Source: Frankia canadensis (GTDB lineage Bacteria; Actinomycetota; Actinomycetes; Frankiales; Frankiaceae). From it: 41,917 bases of DNA. Location: NCBI RefSeq assembly GCF_900197875.1, contig NZ_FZMO01000301.1, positions 1-41,917 of the forward strand. Reading direction: 5' to 3'. Made by a program: the position numbers and the translations under genes. Below, piece by piece: positions 29,063 through 36,037 of the stretch (positions within the stretch are counted from its first letter, which is position 1; each line of letters starts with the position of its first letter). The notes beneath the pieces were generated by a model. The model searched no databases and was not told where the DNA came from. It worked only from the letters and a program-made list of their open reading frames with translations.

Positions 29063-29980
29063 TCATCGGGGAGTCCGGGAAGCGAGCTGCGCGTACGCGC
29101 TGGCGACCTGGCCCGCGAGGTCGGCGGTGCCCAGGATCAACTGCTTGGTGGCCTCCTTGGTCCGGCCCCCGCTCGCCCGGTTCAGCTCGCCGAGAACGAA
29201 CGCTGTGATCGCCGGGCCGGTCACTCCTTCCGCCTCGGCGTGTCGCACGCTTTGGGTGATGAGGTCCTGGACGTCGGCGAGCTCGTTGCGGGGAGGCTGA
29301 CCCAACAGCACCCCACCGTTGCGCCCCAGTGTGTGCCAGTGGTGCCACGCGATGCGGGCCACCTCCGAAACCTCGTCCACGCGCGCCGAGATCCGCGGCC
29401 CCCCGTGACCTGTGAAGTACAGCGGGAGTGTGTCGGTGTGCCACCCGAGCGTCGGGACTGCCAGGCTCTCGAGGACCTCCGCGGTGGCCTCGACGTCGAG
29501 GAACGACTTCACCCCGCTGGTCACCACCAGCACAGGGGCCGACGCCAGCTCGCTGAGGTCGGCGGAGACGTCCGGCCGCTCGGCGTACCCGCGATGTACG
29601 CCGCCGAGCCCGCTGGCCGCGGCGAACCGGATGCCGACCACCTTGGCGATGGCCAGCGTGGCTCCAATCGTGGTCATGCCGAAGCCGCCGTCGACCAGGC
29701 ACGCAGCCAGGTCGCGCGCGCCGACCTTCCGCGCCCGTTCGCCGGCCTCGGAGAACTCCTTGTGGTCTACGTCCTCCAGGCCGACGAGGATCTCACCGCC
29801 GGCGATGCCGAGCGTCGCCGGGACCGCACCGCGACGACGGACCAGGTCCTCGGACTGCCGCACCAGCTCCCAACCGGCCGGCCCTGGGTAGGCGGGGAAG
29901 ACCGCCGACTCCAGTGCAACCACGGGTCGATCGTTGGCGAGCGCCTCTTGGACCTCGCGGCTGCACCTGATCGTCTGCAA
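29063..29980 (-). CDS. psuG: Pseudouridine-5'-phosphate glycosidase (PsuG/IndA family)
   Basis: The 305-residue enzyme carries the PsuG catalytic residues at matching spacing: E24 in VALESAVF, D141 in DVSADLSEL and K158 in TSGVKSFLDVE, equivalent to E31, D149 and K166 of the E. coli enzyme. GGVHRGYAERPD and GPAITAFVLGEL are further family segments. It reversibly splits pseudouridine 5'-phosphate to uracil and ribose 5-phosphate through a lysine imine. Relatives in biosynthetic clusters form C-glycosidic bonds. The start is TTG with GGGAGG 9 bp upstream; no in-frame ATG is available. No pseudouridine kinase is encoded nearby, which is unusual for a catabolic setting. The gene is divergent from the aldehyde dehydrogenase. 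Confidence 0.92.
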   Translation of the reverse strand: MQTIRCSREVQEALANDRPVVALESAVFPAYPGPAGWELVRQSEDLVRRRGAVPATLGIAGGEILVGLEDVDHKEFSEAGERARKVGARDLAACLVDGGFGMTTIGATLAIAKVVGIRFAAASGLGGVHRGYAERPDVSADLSELASAPVLVVTSGVKSFLDVEATAEVLESLAVPTLGWHTDTLPLYFTGHGGPRISARVDEVSEVARIAWHHWHTLGRNGGVLLGQPPRNELADVQDLITQSVRHAEAEGVTGPAITAFVLGELNRASGGRTKEATKQLILGTADLAGQVASAYAQLASRTPR

Positions 29981-30110
29981 TTTGCATGTCCTCCCTGAGA
30001 GTGTGGCCGAACCAGTGTAGCATAATCCTTTCTACATCTGGTCGCCTCGTTTGCGATCTCGGTCTGAATGTCCGTCGTTCCAAGGCGGTTCTGCCGAGCA
30101 GCGTCGTTCG

Positions 30111-30123
30111 TGATACGTTTCTA
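30111..30123 (+). promoter_or_regulatory. Putative LacI-type operator in the psuG/aldehyde dehydrogenase divergent promoter
   Basis: TGATACGTTTCTA reads TAGAAACGTATCA on the other strand, sharing TAGAAACGT with the site at 26520-26533. It lies 35 bp before the aldehyde dehydrogenase start and inside the 178-bp divergent region with psuG. It is the best target candidate for the LacI regulator encoded downstream. Confidence 0.5.
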
Positions 30124-30158
30124 CCTCCCGAACATCAGCCTGGAACGGAGTCCTCCCC

Positions 30159-31628
30159 ATGCAGCCAGACACCACTGCAATCGCCCTCCCTCCCGTGGTG
30201 ATCGAGCACGCCCAGCACCTGTTCATCGACGGCCAGTGGGTCGACCCGGGCGGCACCACGCTGCTCGAGGTGGTCAATCCCGCGACCGAGGACGCCGTCA
30301 CCTCCATCGGGCTCGGCACCGCTGCGGACGTCGACGCCGCTGTCGCGGCGGCTCGGCGGGCCTTCGAGAGCTTCTCCCAGACCAGTGTCGGGGAGCGGAT
30401 CGCGCTGCTGGAGAGCATCATTGCCCGCTACGAGCAGCGAATCGAGGAGATCGCCGCCGCGGTGACCCTGGAGATGGGCGCGCCGATCTCGGTGGCTCGG
30501 GCACGTCAGGCACCCGCTGGGCTGGGCCACTTCAAGGCGACCCTGGCGGCGTTGAAGGATTTCGCGTTCGAGGAGACCCTCGACCGCACCACCCTGCGCT
30601 ACGAGCCGATCGGCGTCGCTGGCCTGATCACTCCGTGGAACTGGCCGCTCAACCAGACTGCGCTCAAGGTCGCACCGGCGCTCGCGGTCGGCTGCACGGT
30701 CATTCTCAAGCCCTCGGAGGTCGCCCCGCTGAGCTCGGTGGTCTTCGCCTCGGTCCTGGAGGAGGCGGGCGTCCCCGCCGGTGTCTTCAACATGGTCCAG
30801 GGCGAGGGGCCTGTCGTCGGCGCGGCGCTGGCCGAGCACCCCGACATCGACATCATCTCGTTCACCGGCTCCAACCGCGCCGGCGCCGACATCGCACGGC
30901 GCGCCGCCGACACCTTCAAGCGAGTCGCGCAGGAGATGGGCGGAAAGTCGGCCAACATCGTCCTCGACGACGCCGACCTCGAGACCGTGCTGCTGCGCGA
31001 CGTCGCGAAGATGTACGTCAACTCCGGTCAGTCCTGCAACGCCGGCACCCGGATCCTCGTGCCGCGCGACCGCATGGAGGAGGCTGCGGCGATCGCGAAG
31101 CGCTACGTCGACGACCTAGTGGTCGGGCCGCCCGAGGACGAGGCGACCAATCTCGGCCCGCTGGTCTCCCAGGCACAGTTCGACAAGGTTCAGTCGCTGA
31201 TCAAGTCGGGCATCGACGAGGGTGCCACTCTGGTCACCGGCGGCCTCGGTCGCCCGGAGGGGCTTGAGACGGGCTACTACGCCAAGCCGACCATCTTCGC
31301 CGACGCCACGAACAAGATGCAGATCGCGCGGGAGGAGATCTTCGGGCCGGTGTTGACCATCATCGGCTACGAGGACGAGGACGAGGCCGTGGCCATCGCC
31401 AACGACAGCGACTACGGCCTCGCTGGCATGGTCTCCTCGGCAGATCACGAGCGCGCCCGCAAGATCGCGCGCCGGATGCGGACCGGGATGGTGCACATCA
31501 ACGGCGCCTCGGCGAGTCCGGCCGCTCCGTTCGGCGGATACAAGAAGTCGGGCAACGGCCGGGAGGCCGGAGCGCACGGCATGCGCGAGTTCCTCGAGGT
31601 GAAGTCGCTGTTCGGAGACGTGAGCTGA
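30159..31628 (+). CDS. NAD(P)-dependent aldehyde dehydrogenase
   Basis: The full-length 489-residue ALDH has all catalytic features. ITPWNWPLNQTALKVAPAL carries the oxyanion asparagine, FTGSNRAGADIA is the cofactor loop, AQEMGGKSANIV has the general-base glutamate near 260, and NSGQSCNAGTRI the nucleophilic cysteine near 293. PFGGYKKSGNGREAG ends the protein. It oxidises an aldehyde to an acid. The sequence resembles broad-specificity actinobacterial ALDHs; the substrate cannot be deduced. It starts the plus-strand operon ALDH-cupin-PNPOx, with the cupin gene only 6 bp downstream. The ATG at 30159 has GGAG about 10 bp upstream. Confidence 0.93.
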   Translation: MQPDTTAIALPPVVIEHAQHLFIDGQWVDPGGTTLLEVVNPATEDAVTSIGLGTAADVDAAVAAARRAFESFSQTSVGERIALLESIIARYEQRIEEIAAAVTLEMGAPISVARARQAPAGLGHFKATLAALKDFAFEETLDRTTLRYEPIGVAGLITPWNWPLNQTALKVAPALAVGCTVILKPSEVAPLSSVVFASVLEEAGVPAGVFNMVQGEGPVVGAALAEHPDIDIISFTGSNRAGADIARRAADTFKRVAQEMGGKSANIVLDDADLETVLLRDVAKMYVNSGQSCNAGTRILVPRDRMEEAAAIAKRYVDDLVVGPPEDEATNLGPLVSQAQFDKVQSLIKSGIDEGATLVTGGLGRPEGLETGYYAKPTIFADATNKMQIAREEIFGPVLTIIGYEDEDEAVAIANDSDYGLAGMVSSADHERARKIARRMRTGMVHINGASASPAAPFGGYKKSGNGREAGAHGMREFLEVKSLFGDVS

Positions 31629-31634
31629 GCAGCG

Positions 31635-32117
31635 ATGTCCAGAGGAGATGACGGCTACGACCCGTTCGCGCCGGGCTCCCGACGCTATCCACGGGTCATC
31701 GATCAGGCCGAGATCGACAGCCTCCCGGTGCTGAAGTACAGCTCGGGAATTGAGAGCGCGATCTTCATCAGCCGCGAGCGCGACGACGCGCGCTACTTCC
31801 GGCAGGGTGTCTGCACGATCGAGCCCGACGCCGAGCCGTACGAGTGGTTCGCGTCGACGTTCGATGAATCACAGTACTGCACCGAGGGCGTCATCCGCGT
31901 CGAGGCCAGCGACGCCGACGGGCGCCTAGTGATTCTCGAGGCCGGGCCCGGCGAGCACCTCTTCCTGCCTGCCGGATACCAGTACCGCTGGGTGCCGACC
32001 GGACGTCGGACCACGATGCTGTGGACGAGCGGCCCCTCTGCGCCCGTCGGCCTGAGCGCACGCGAGTACGGCGCCCAGCTGGTCGCCTCCCGAGGGACGG
32101 GTGGCGGCGCAGAATGA
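31635..32117 (+). CDS. Cupin-domain protein (EutQ-like)
   Basis: The 160-residue protein has a single cupin barrel in its second half. WFASTFDESQYCTEGVIRV forms the first motif with few metal-ligand histidines. AGPGEHLFLPAGYQYRWVPT is the second motif, close to EutQ and DUF861-type cupins. It may bind a small acid, amine or metal rather than catalyse oxidation, because the usual HxH pair of the first motif is absent. It lies 6 bp after the aldehyde dehydrogenase gene, and its stop overlaps the next start by 4 bp (ATGA), so the three are co-translated. Confidence 0.7.
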   Translation: MSRGDDGYDPFAPGSRRYPRVIDQAEIDSLPVLKYSSGIESAIFISRERDDARYFRQGVCTIEPDAEPYEWFASTFDESQYCTEGVIRVEASDADGRLVILEAGPGEHLFLPAGYQYRWVPTGRRTTMLWTSGPSAPVGLSAREYGAQLVASRGTGGGAE

Positions 32118-32704
32118 CACTCGACCGGATTCGGTCCACAGGCTTCGGACCTGCCAAGCAGTGGGCGTTCCTCGCGCGGGCCCGGACCATGCGGGTCGCC
32201 TCGCTCAACGCCGACGGCTCCATCCACCTGACGCCAGTGTGGTTCGTGACAATCGGCGAGCGGCTCTTCATCGTCGACGACGCGACGCCGCACCGCGACA
32301 ACTTTGAAGCTGGTCGCGCCTTCTCGGCCGTCGTGGACGAGGGCGATGACTACCGCTCGCTCCACGGGCTGAGGATCCAGGGAGAGGTCAGGCCCGTGGC
32401 CGAGAGCGAGCTTGTGGAGAGGATCCCGCAGCTGGTGCTCGAGAAGTACTTCTACGTCGGCCATCCGCATCTCGAGGCCTACGTCGAGTTCGGGCAGTGG
32501 GCTGGCCGGCGTAACTTCGAGATCGTACCGACCATCGTGACCGGGTGGGACGCGCGGGAGGAGACCCATCCGCAGGGTCGGGAGCGGCGCCGATTCCCCA
32601 GGCCCCTCAGCGACCGTCTTCACCTGCCCATCGGGCCGACGAGCAACGGCGGCGTGCCCCACGACGCGTCCCCTGGCTCCGCGCCGGTGTCGTCATCGAT
32701 GTGA
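32114..32704 (+). CDS. Pyridoxamine 5'-phosphate oxidase-like (split beta-barrel FMN) protein
   Basis: The 196-residue protein has the PNPOx-like split barrel in its first 150 residues. MRVASLNADGSIHLTPVWFV and LFIVDDATPHRDNFEAGRAF are the usual flavin-binding strands, followed by GLRIQGEVRPV. The last 45 residues are low complexity. Such proteins bind FMN, F420 or haem and act on varied substrates, so the reaction is open. The ATG overlaps the cupin stop as ATGA. It probably forms one functional unit with the aldehyde dehydrogenase and cupin. Confidence 0.78.
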   Translation: MTLDRIRSTGFGPAKQWAFLARARTMRVASLNADGSIHLTPVWFVTIGERLFIVDDATPHRDNFEAGRAFSAVVDEGDDYRSLHGLRIQGEVRPVAESELVERIPQLVLEKYFYVGHPHLEAYVEFGQWAGRRNFEIVPTIVTGWDAREETHPQGRERRRFPRPLSDRLHLPIGPTSNGGVPHDASPGSAPVSSSM

Positions 32705-32851
32705 GCTCCTGAGCGCAGGCCCGGCTGCTGGAGCGATCGACCGCACCGCGCGGCCCACCCGTCCTCAATGTCCCCGATCGACGTGTGTGCTCCGCTAGCC
32801 TGGGTGAGTCGGAACATCAGCGGTGACAGGTCCGGTAGCGATGAGGTCAAT

Positions 32852-33931
32852 GTGAATATGAGCTCGCCTCCTCGACGACCAACGATGAAGGACGTCGCGC
32901 AGCATGCCAACGTCTCGCTGAGCACGGTCAGTTACGTCCTGAACGACAGTGGCCCGGTGGGCAAGGCACGACGAGCACGGGTGCTGGACGCGGTGCGCGT
33001 GTTGGGCTACACCCCGAACGAGTCGGCACGCAGGCTCCGCACCAAGAGCGCGGCAACCATCGGCCTGATCGTTCCCGACCTCAGCAACCAGTTCTTCGCA
33101 CTGGTCGCCGAGGGGGTCGAGTCGGCCGCGGCGAGCCGGGACGCGTTGGTGGTCCTCTGCGCACCCGAGGCGATTGACCGGACCACCGAGTACTACGTGC
33201 GGCTGCTGCGGAGCCAGTCGCTGGACGGACTGGTCTACCTGCCGGGCGGCGATGGCATGACACTGAACTTGGCGCTGGCACTCGCGGAGGCCGGCCCGGT
33301 GGTGATGGTCGACGAGCGCATCCGGGGGTTCGACGTCCCCAGTGTGGTCGCCGACAGTCGCAGCGGCGCACGGCAGATCGCCGAGCACGTCCTCTCACAG
33401 GGCCACCGCCGGATCGCCATCGTCGGCGGGCCGGAGGCGCTGTGGACCTCCGAGCAGCGCCTGGCCGGCTACCGCGAGGCGTTGGCCGGCTTCAGGATCC
33501 CGCCGAAGGACGTCCCCCACTTCGTCGGCGACCACCGTGAGGAGTCTGGCACCCGTGCGGCCGCCCAACTGCTCGCGGAGTCCGGCGCCGACCGTCCAAC
33601 GGCGCTACTGTGCGTCAACGACCTCATGGCGATGGGCGTCTACCGCTACTGCCGCGAGGCCGGCTTGCGCATTCCGGAGGATGTCAGCGTGGCCGGGTTC
33701 GACGACATCACCGTCGCCGGGCTCCTCTCCCCGGGGCTCACGACCGTCCGCCAGCCGGCGCGGGAGATGGGGTTCCAGGCCGCGAATCTACTCTTCGACG
33801 TCATCGACGGCCGCGAGGCCACCGACGACGAGATGGTCCTCACCCTGCCCACCGAACTGATACGCCGCGGATCTGTCTCACCACCGCACCCAGATGACGA
33901 CGAGGCACCGGTGCAGGGCATCGGAGCCTGA
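32852..33931 (+). CDS. LacI family transcriptional regulator
   Basis: The protein of about 359 residues starts with a classic LacI helix-turn-helix (TMKDVAQHANVSLSTVSYVL) and hinge helix (NESARRLRTKSAATIGLIVP). A periplasmic-binding-protein-like effector domain follows, with VAGFDDITVAGLLSPGLTTV near its end. This regulator normally represses nearby genes until a sugar or nucleoside-like ligand binds. The GTG at 32852 follows GAGG at better spacing than the ATG at 32858; both are in frame. It is 147 bp downstream of the PNPOx-like gene. Two TAGAAACGT-containing sites in the island are natural target candidates. Confidence 0.9.
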   Translation: MNMSSPPRRPTMKDVAQHANVSLSTVSYVLNDSGPVGKARRARVLDAVRVLGYTPNESARRLRTKSAATIGLIVPDLSNQFFALVAEGVESAAASRDALVVLCAPEAIDRTTEYYVRLLRSQSLDGLVYLPGGDGMTLNLALALAEAGPVVMVDERIRGFDVPSVVADSRSGARQIAEHVLSQGHRRIAIVGGPEALWTSEQRLAGYREALAGFRIPPKDVPHFVGDHREESGTRAAAQLLAESGADRPTALLCVNDLMAMGVYRYCREAGLRIPEDVSVAGFDDITVAGLLSPGLTTVRQPAREMGFQAANLLFDVIDGREATDDEMVLTLPTELIRRGSVSPPHPDDDEAPVQGIGA

Positions 33932-34264
33932 GCCGAGCTTCCGCGGGCCGGCCGCATCCACGCAGTCACCGCCGCTCGAGGGCCGAAAACCAGGGGCGGT
34001 GTGTGTCGTAGGGTGCGACTACTGTTCGCGAAAGGACCACGGCGGACCTGCGGGGGGAGACCACCACCTGGTCGGTCCGCTGACCGACGAATTCGGATCC
34101 GACGACCTCGTGCGCCTGGAGTTCCTCGTCGACTCCAGCGCCCACGACGAGCGCTTCGCGACCCAGGTGGCGCTCGACGAAACCTGGGTCGCCTGCTCGC
34201 TGCCGCCCGCCGACCTCACCGTGCGGCGCTCACTGCTCTATCGCAACCGCAAGCCCCACAACCG
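33932..34264 (+). other. Unrecognised fragment-like stretch
   Basis: A frame from about 34070 to 34260 reads LTDEFGSDDLVRLEFLVDSS and then VALDETWVACSLPPADLTVR. It looks like real coding sequence but matches no family I recognise. It has no start with a ribosome binding site and runs into the 55-bp repeat. It may be the end of a gene disrupted by the repeat-bearing element. Confidence 0.35.
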
Positions 34265-34319
34265 CTCCGTAGCCAACCTGCACCCGCTGGGGTGTCTCAC
34301 ACGAGTCTGACAGGGAGGG
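34265..34319 (+). repeat. 55-bp direct repeat, right copy
   Basis: Matches 15487-15541 with two mismatches in the same orientation, 18.8 kb away. Together the copies enclose the metabolic cargo and exclude the AfsR-like remnant and the HicBA pair. Confidence 0.8.
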
Positions 34320-34450
34320 ACCAGCAGGGCTTCGGCGTGTTTGAGGATTGACCGGTTCACCCGGCCTGTCGGATCGGCGCTGATCGTGAGGGTTGCCGGT
34401 CGGGACACCGTGCGGGACGCGTGTCGCTGGCAAAGGGGCACTTCACGTGC

Positions 34451-34666
34451 TCAATCCGGCCGGCCATCCAGGAATGTGGATCGATCCGGCTTCGGCGCCG
34501 GTCGCTCTCGGTCATCCCATGGTTCATGGCGTCGTATGAGGACCGGGTGCGCAACCGGCAGCTCGCGGTGACCGCGTCCGGCGGCCAGGTCGTCGAGGAA
34601 CTGCCTGGGCTGGGTGACGCCCTCGGCATGCGGCCAGTCGGAACCGAGCAGGATCCGTTCGACCGG
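34451..34666 (-). pseudogene. C-terminal fragment of an amidohydrolase family 2 protein
   Basis: On the minus strand the frame ending at the stop 34451-34453 encodes ERILLGSDWPHAEGVTQPRQ and then FLDDLAAGR. This resembles the metal-binding Asp segment and C-terminal helix of TIM-barrel amidohydrolases. Nothing upstream continues the domain. It is the remnant of a gene cut by island rearrangement. Confidence 0.65.
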
Positions 34667-34852
34667 ACAATCCAGGCAATCCGCTGGTGGGGATGCTGGG
34701 TGAGGTCGGTGGTGGACGACTTGTCGCGGATATCCTGATCATCATCATGACGGACTCCATGGTTGGGGGAACGTCGACGTGTCCGCCACGGCCGCCCGGT
34801 GGAGCACGCGGAGGCCCCGAACCATGCGGGCTGGCGGCGTACAGTCGGCGGC

Positions 34853-35059
34853 ATGAAGCGGATGGTCCAGATCCCGTACGAGCTGGAGCAGACCGAGGAC
34901 GGCACCTGGGCGGCCCATGCGTCGTTCCCCAGCGGTGGTGCGCACGGGCTCGGTGACACCCCCGAGGACGCTGTTGCGGATCTTTACGAGGCCGTCAGTC
35001 TGGTCATCGAGGAGTTCGGCGTTCCACCGGTCCTGACGATCGTGCAGGACGTCGCCTGA
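34853..35059 (+). CDS. hicB: HicB-type antitoxin
   Basis: The 68-residue protein has the HicB partial RNase H-like fold: IPYELEQTEDGTWAAHASFP, then GLGDTPEDAVADLYEAVSLV. It should neutralise the HicA toxin encoded next. The ATG at 34853 leaves a protein of normal short-HicB size; a C-terminal DNA-binding domain is absent. The stop TGA and the hicA ATG overlap by one base (TGATG). The antitoxin-first order is reversed relative to classic hicAB. The pair sits about 350 bp from the right attachment repeat and could stabilise the island. Confidence 0.85.
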   Translation: MKRMVQIPYELEQTEDGTWAAHASFPSGGAHGLGDTPEDAVADLYEAVSLVIEEFGVPPVLTIVQDVA

Positions 35060-35283
35060 TGCCACCACTTCCCGTCCTGCCCGGCGGGGAGGTCGTCAAG
35101 GTCCTCGAGAAGCTCGGCTTCGAGGTGATCCGCATCAAGGGCAGTCACCACATGATGAGGAACGCCGAGGGTCGCTTCACAGTCGTACCAGTTCATCCGG
35201 GCCGCGACCTCCCGGTCGGGACACTGCGTCGGATCATTCGTGACATGGGGCTGTCGGTCGAGGAGTTCGTCGCCATGCTTTGA
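35059..35283 (+). CDS. hicA: HicA-type mRNA interferase toxin
   Basis: The 74-residue protein has a double-stranded RNA-binding-like fold typical of HicA. LPGGEVVKVLEKLGFEVIRI leads to KGSHHMM, whose histidine is the catalytic residue of HicA mRNA interferases. VVPVHPGRDLPVGTLRRIIR and a final MGLSVEEF helix complete it. It cleaves mRNA when free of HicB. The catalytic residues are intact, so the toxin may be active. It ends 124 bp before the right attachment repeat. Confidence 0.88.
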   Translation: MPPLPVLPGGEVVKVLEKLGFEVIRIKGSHHMMRNAEGRFTVVPVHPGRDLPVGTLRRIIRDMGLSVEEFVAML

Positions 35284-35305
35284 TCTGCGGCCCGTTGGCC
35301 GGAGG

Positions 35306-35327
35306 TGTAGCAGCGGGTGTAGCAACG
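35306..35327 (+). repeat. Right copy of the 22-bp element with two TGTAGC-type units
   Basis: Differs from 14186-14207 at one position and lies 80 bp inside the right attachment repeat. A matched pair at both island ends suggests integrase or excisionase arm sites. Confidence 0.5.
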
Positions 35328-35407
35328 TTGGCGATCAAGTGGGTACTTCGGCGGCGCTCCACGGACGAAAACACACGGGCACGGACGCTGGAAATACGGT
35401 CAGTTCG

Positions 35408-35453
35408 GCCTGAAAAGCGGAAGGTCGGCGGTTCGACCCCGCCCCTGCCCACC
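35408..35453 (+). repeat. Right attachment-site repeat (attR core), tRNA-Phe 3' half
   Basis: Exact 46-bp copy of 14079-14124. The 5' half of a tRNA is absent upstream, so this is not a tRNA gene but the displaced end of the original tRNA-Phe. Confidence 0.9.
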
Positions 35454-35500
35454 CTTTTGACCTGCGGAAATAGCAGGATTTGTCGATCACCGGTTGATCG

Positions 35501-35530
35501 TTATATGGCAACGAGTGTGGCAACGGCGTC
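35501..35530 (-). pseudogene. Second possible integrase C-terminal tail, outside the right junction
   Basis: The minus strand encodes DAVATLVAI and a TAA at 35501-35503, 47 bp beyond the attachment repeat. The DNA block 35496-35525 matches 14178-14207 at 26 of 30 positions. Its layout mirrors that of the left junction, so an older element may have occupied the same site. No integrase core is visible. Confidence 0.35.
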
Positions 35531-35734
35531 ACACGATCTCGGTGACGGCCTGTCTCGGACTCCTGTTGACCTGCGAGAACGGTGGAGTTGACCTCCGCTT
35601 TCCGGGTGGGAGGTCACGAGGCCTGTGCTCACGGACGTTGCCACAGGGTACGGGCCTCGTATGGCAACGGAGCTCGGCCGGCCTGGTCGCGTCGGCGTCA
35701 TGACCTGCAACGATGATCAAGATCGAGACTGGTA

Positions 35735-35761
35735 GACCGTCCGCTTTTGCGGCGGACGGTC
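35735..35761. other. Perfect 10-bp hairpin
   Basis: GACCGTCCGC and GCGGACGGTC flank a 7-nt loop. The same two 10-mers occur in inverse order near the left junction, at 14225-14234 and 14275-14284. They may be a binding site shared by related elements, or a terminator. The surrounding stretch 35531-35977 shows no recognisable gene. Confidence 0.5.
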
Positions 35762-35977
35762 CGTTGCCGGCGGCGCGGAACGTGGCGGGTAACAGGTGCG
35801 ACGAACCGGGCGGCAAAAGGCCGGCGATGGCTATGGGGAGCACGTAGCTCGCGGCCAGCGGGCCGAGCGTAGGCGTGACGCCGGTGGCGACGGCAAGGTC
35901 AGACCCCGAGTGGGCCTCCACCGAGCCTGATGGAGCAGGTCTTGCTCACGCGCCTTCTTGTCAATCCGGCGCCGGCG

Positions 35978-36037
35978 GCCGAGCCGGGCGGGGGAGAACA
36001 CGTCGGGGACACGCGCGTCGGGAATCGGCGTGCTCAC
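35978..36037 (-). pseudogene. Possible 5' stub of an NADH:flavin oxidoreductase gene
   Basis: A GTG at 36037 behind AAGGAG starts a peptide STPIPDARVPDVFSPARLG. This resembles the N-terminus of Old Yellow Enzyme family proteins, but the similarity stops after about 20 residues. It could be chance. The stretch 35978-36238 is otherwise without a gene. Confidence 0.25.

Larger units (their letters stand above)
14079..35453. mobile_element. tRNA-Phe genomic island (about 21.4 kb)
   Basis: The element is bounded by a 46-bp exact direct repeat of the tRNA-Phe 3' half. It contains remains of an AfsR-like regulator and a MobF relaxase, a possible integrase C-terminal tail next to the left junction, and a HicBA pair near the right junction. 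Between these lies an intact metabolic cargo. The left half is visibly less GC-rich than the flanks. The loss of integrase and relaxase functions suggests an immobilised former integrative conjugative element. The boundaries are seen directly; the element type is inferred. Confidence 0.85.

Noticed and set aside
35408-35453. A second tRNA-Phe gene
   Set aside because: Only the 3' half is present and the upstream bases cannot form an acceptor or D-arm.
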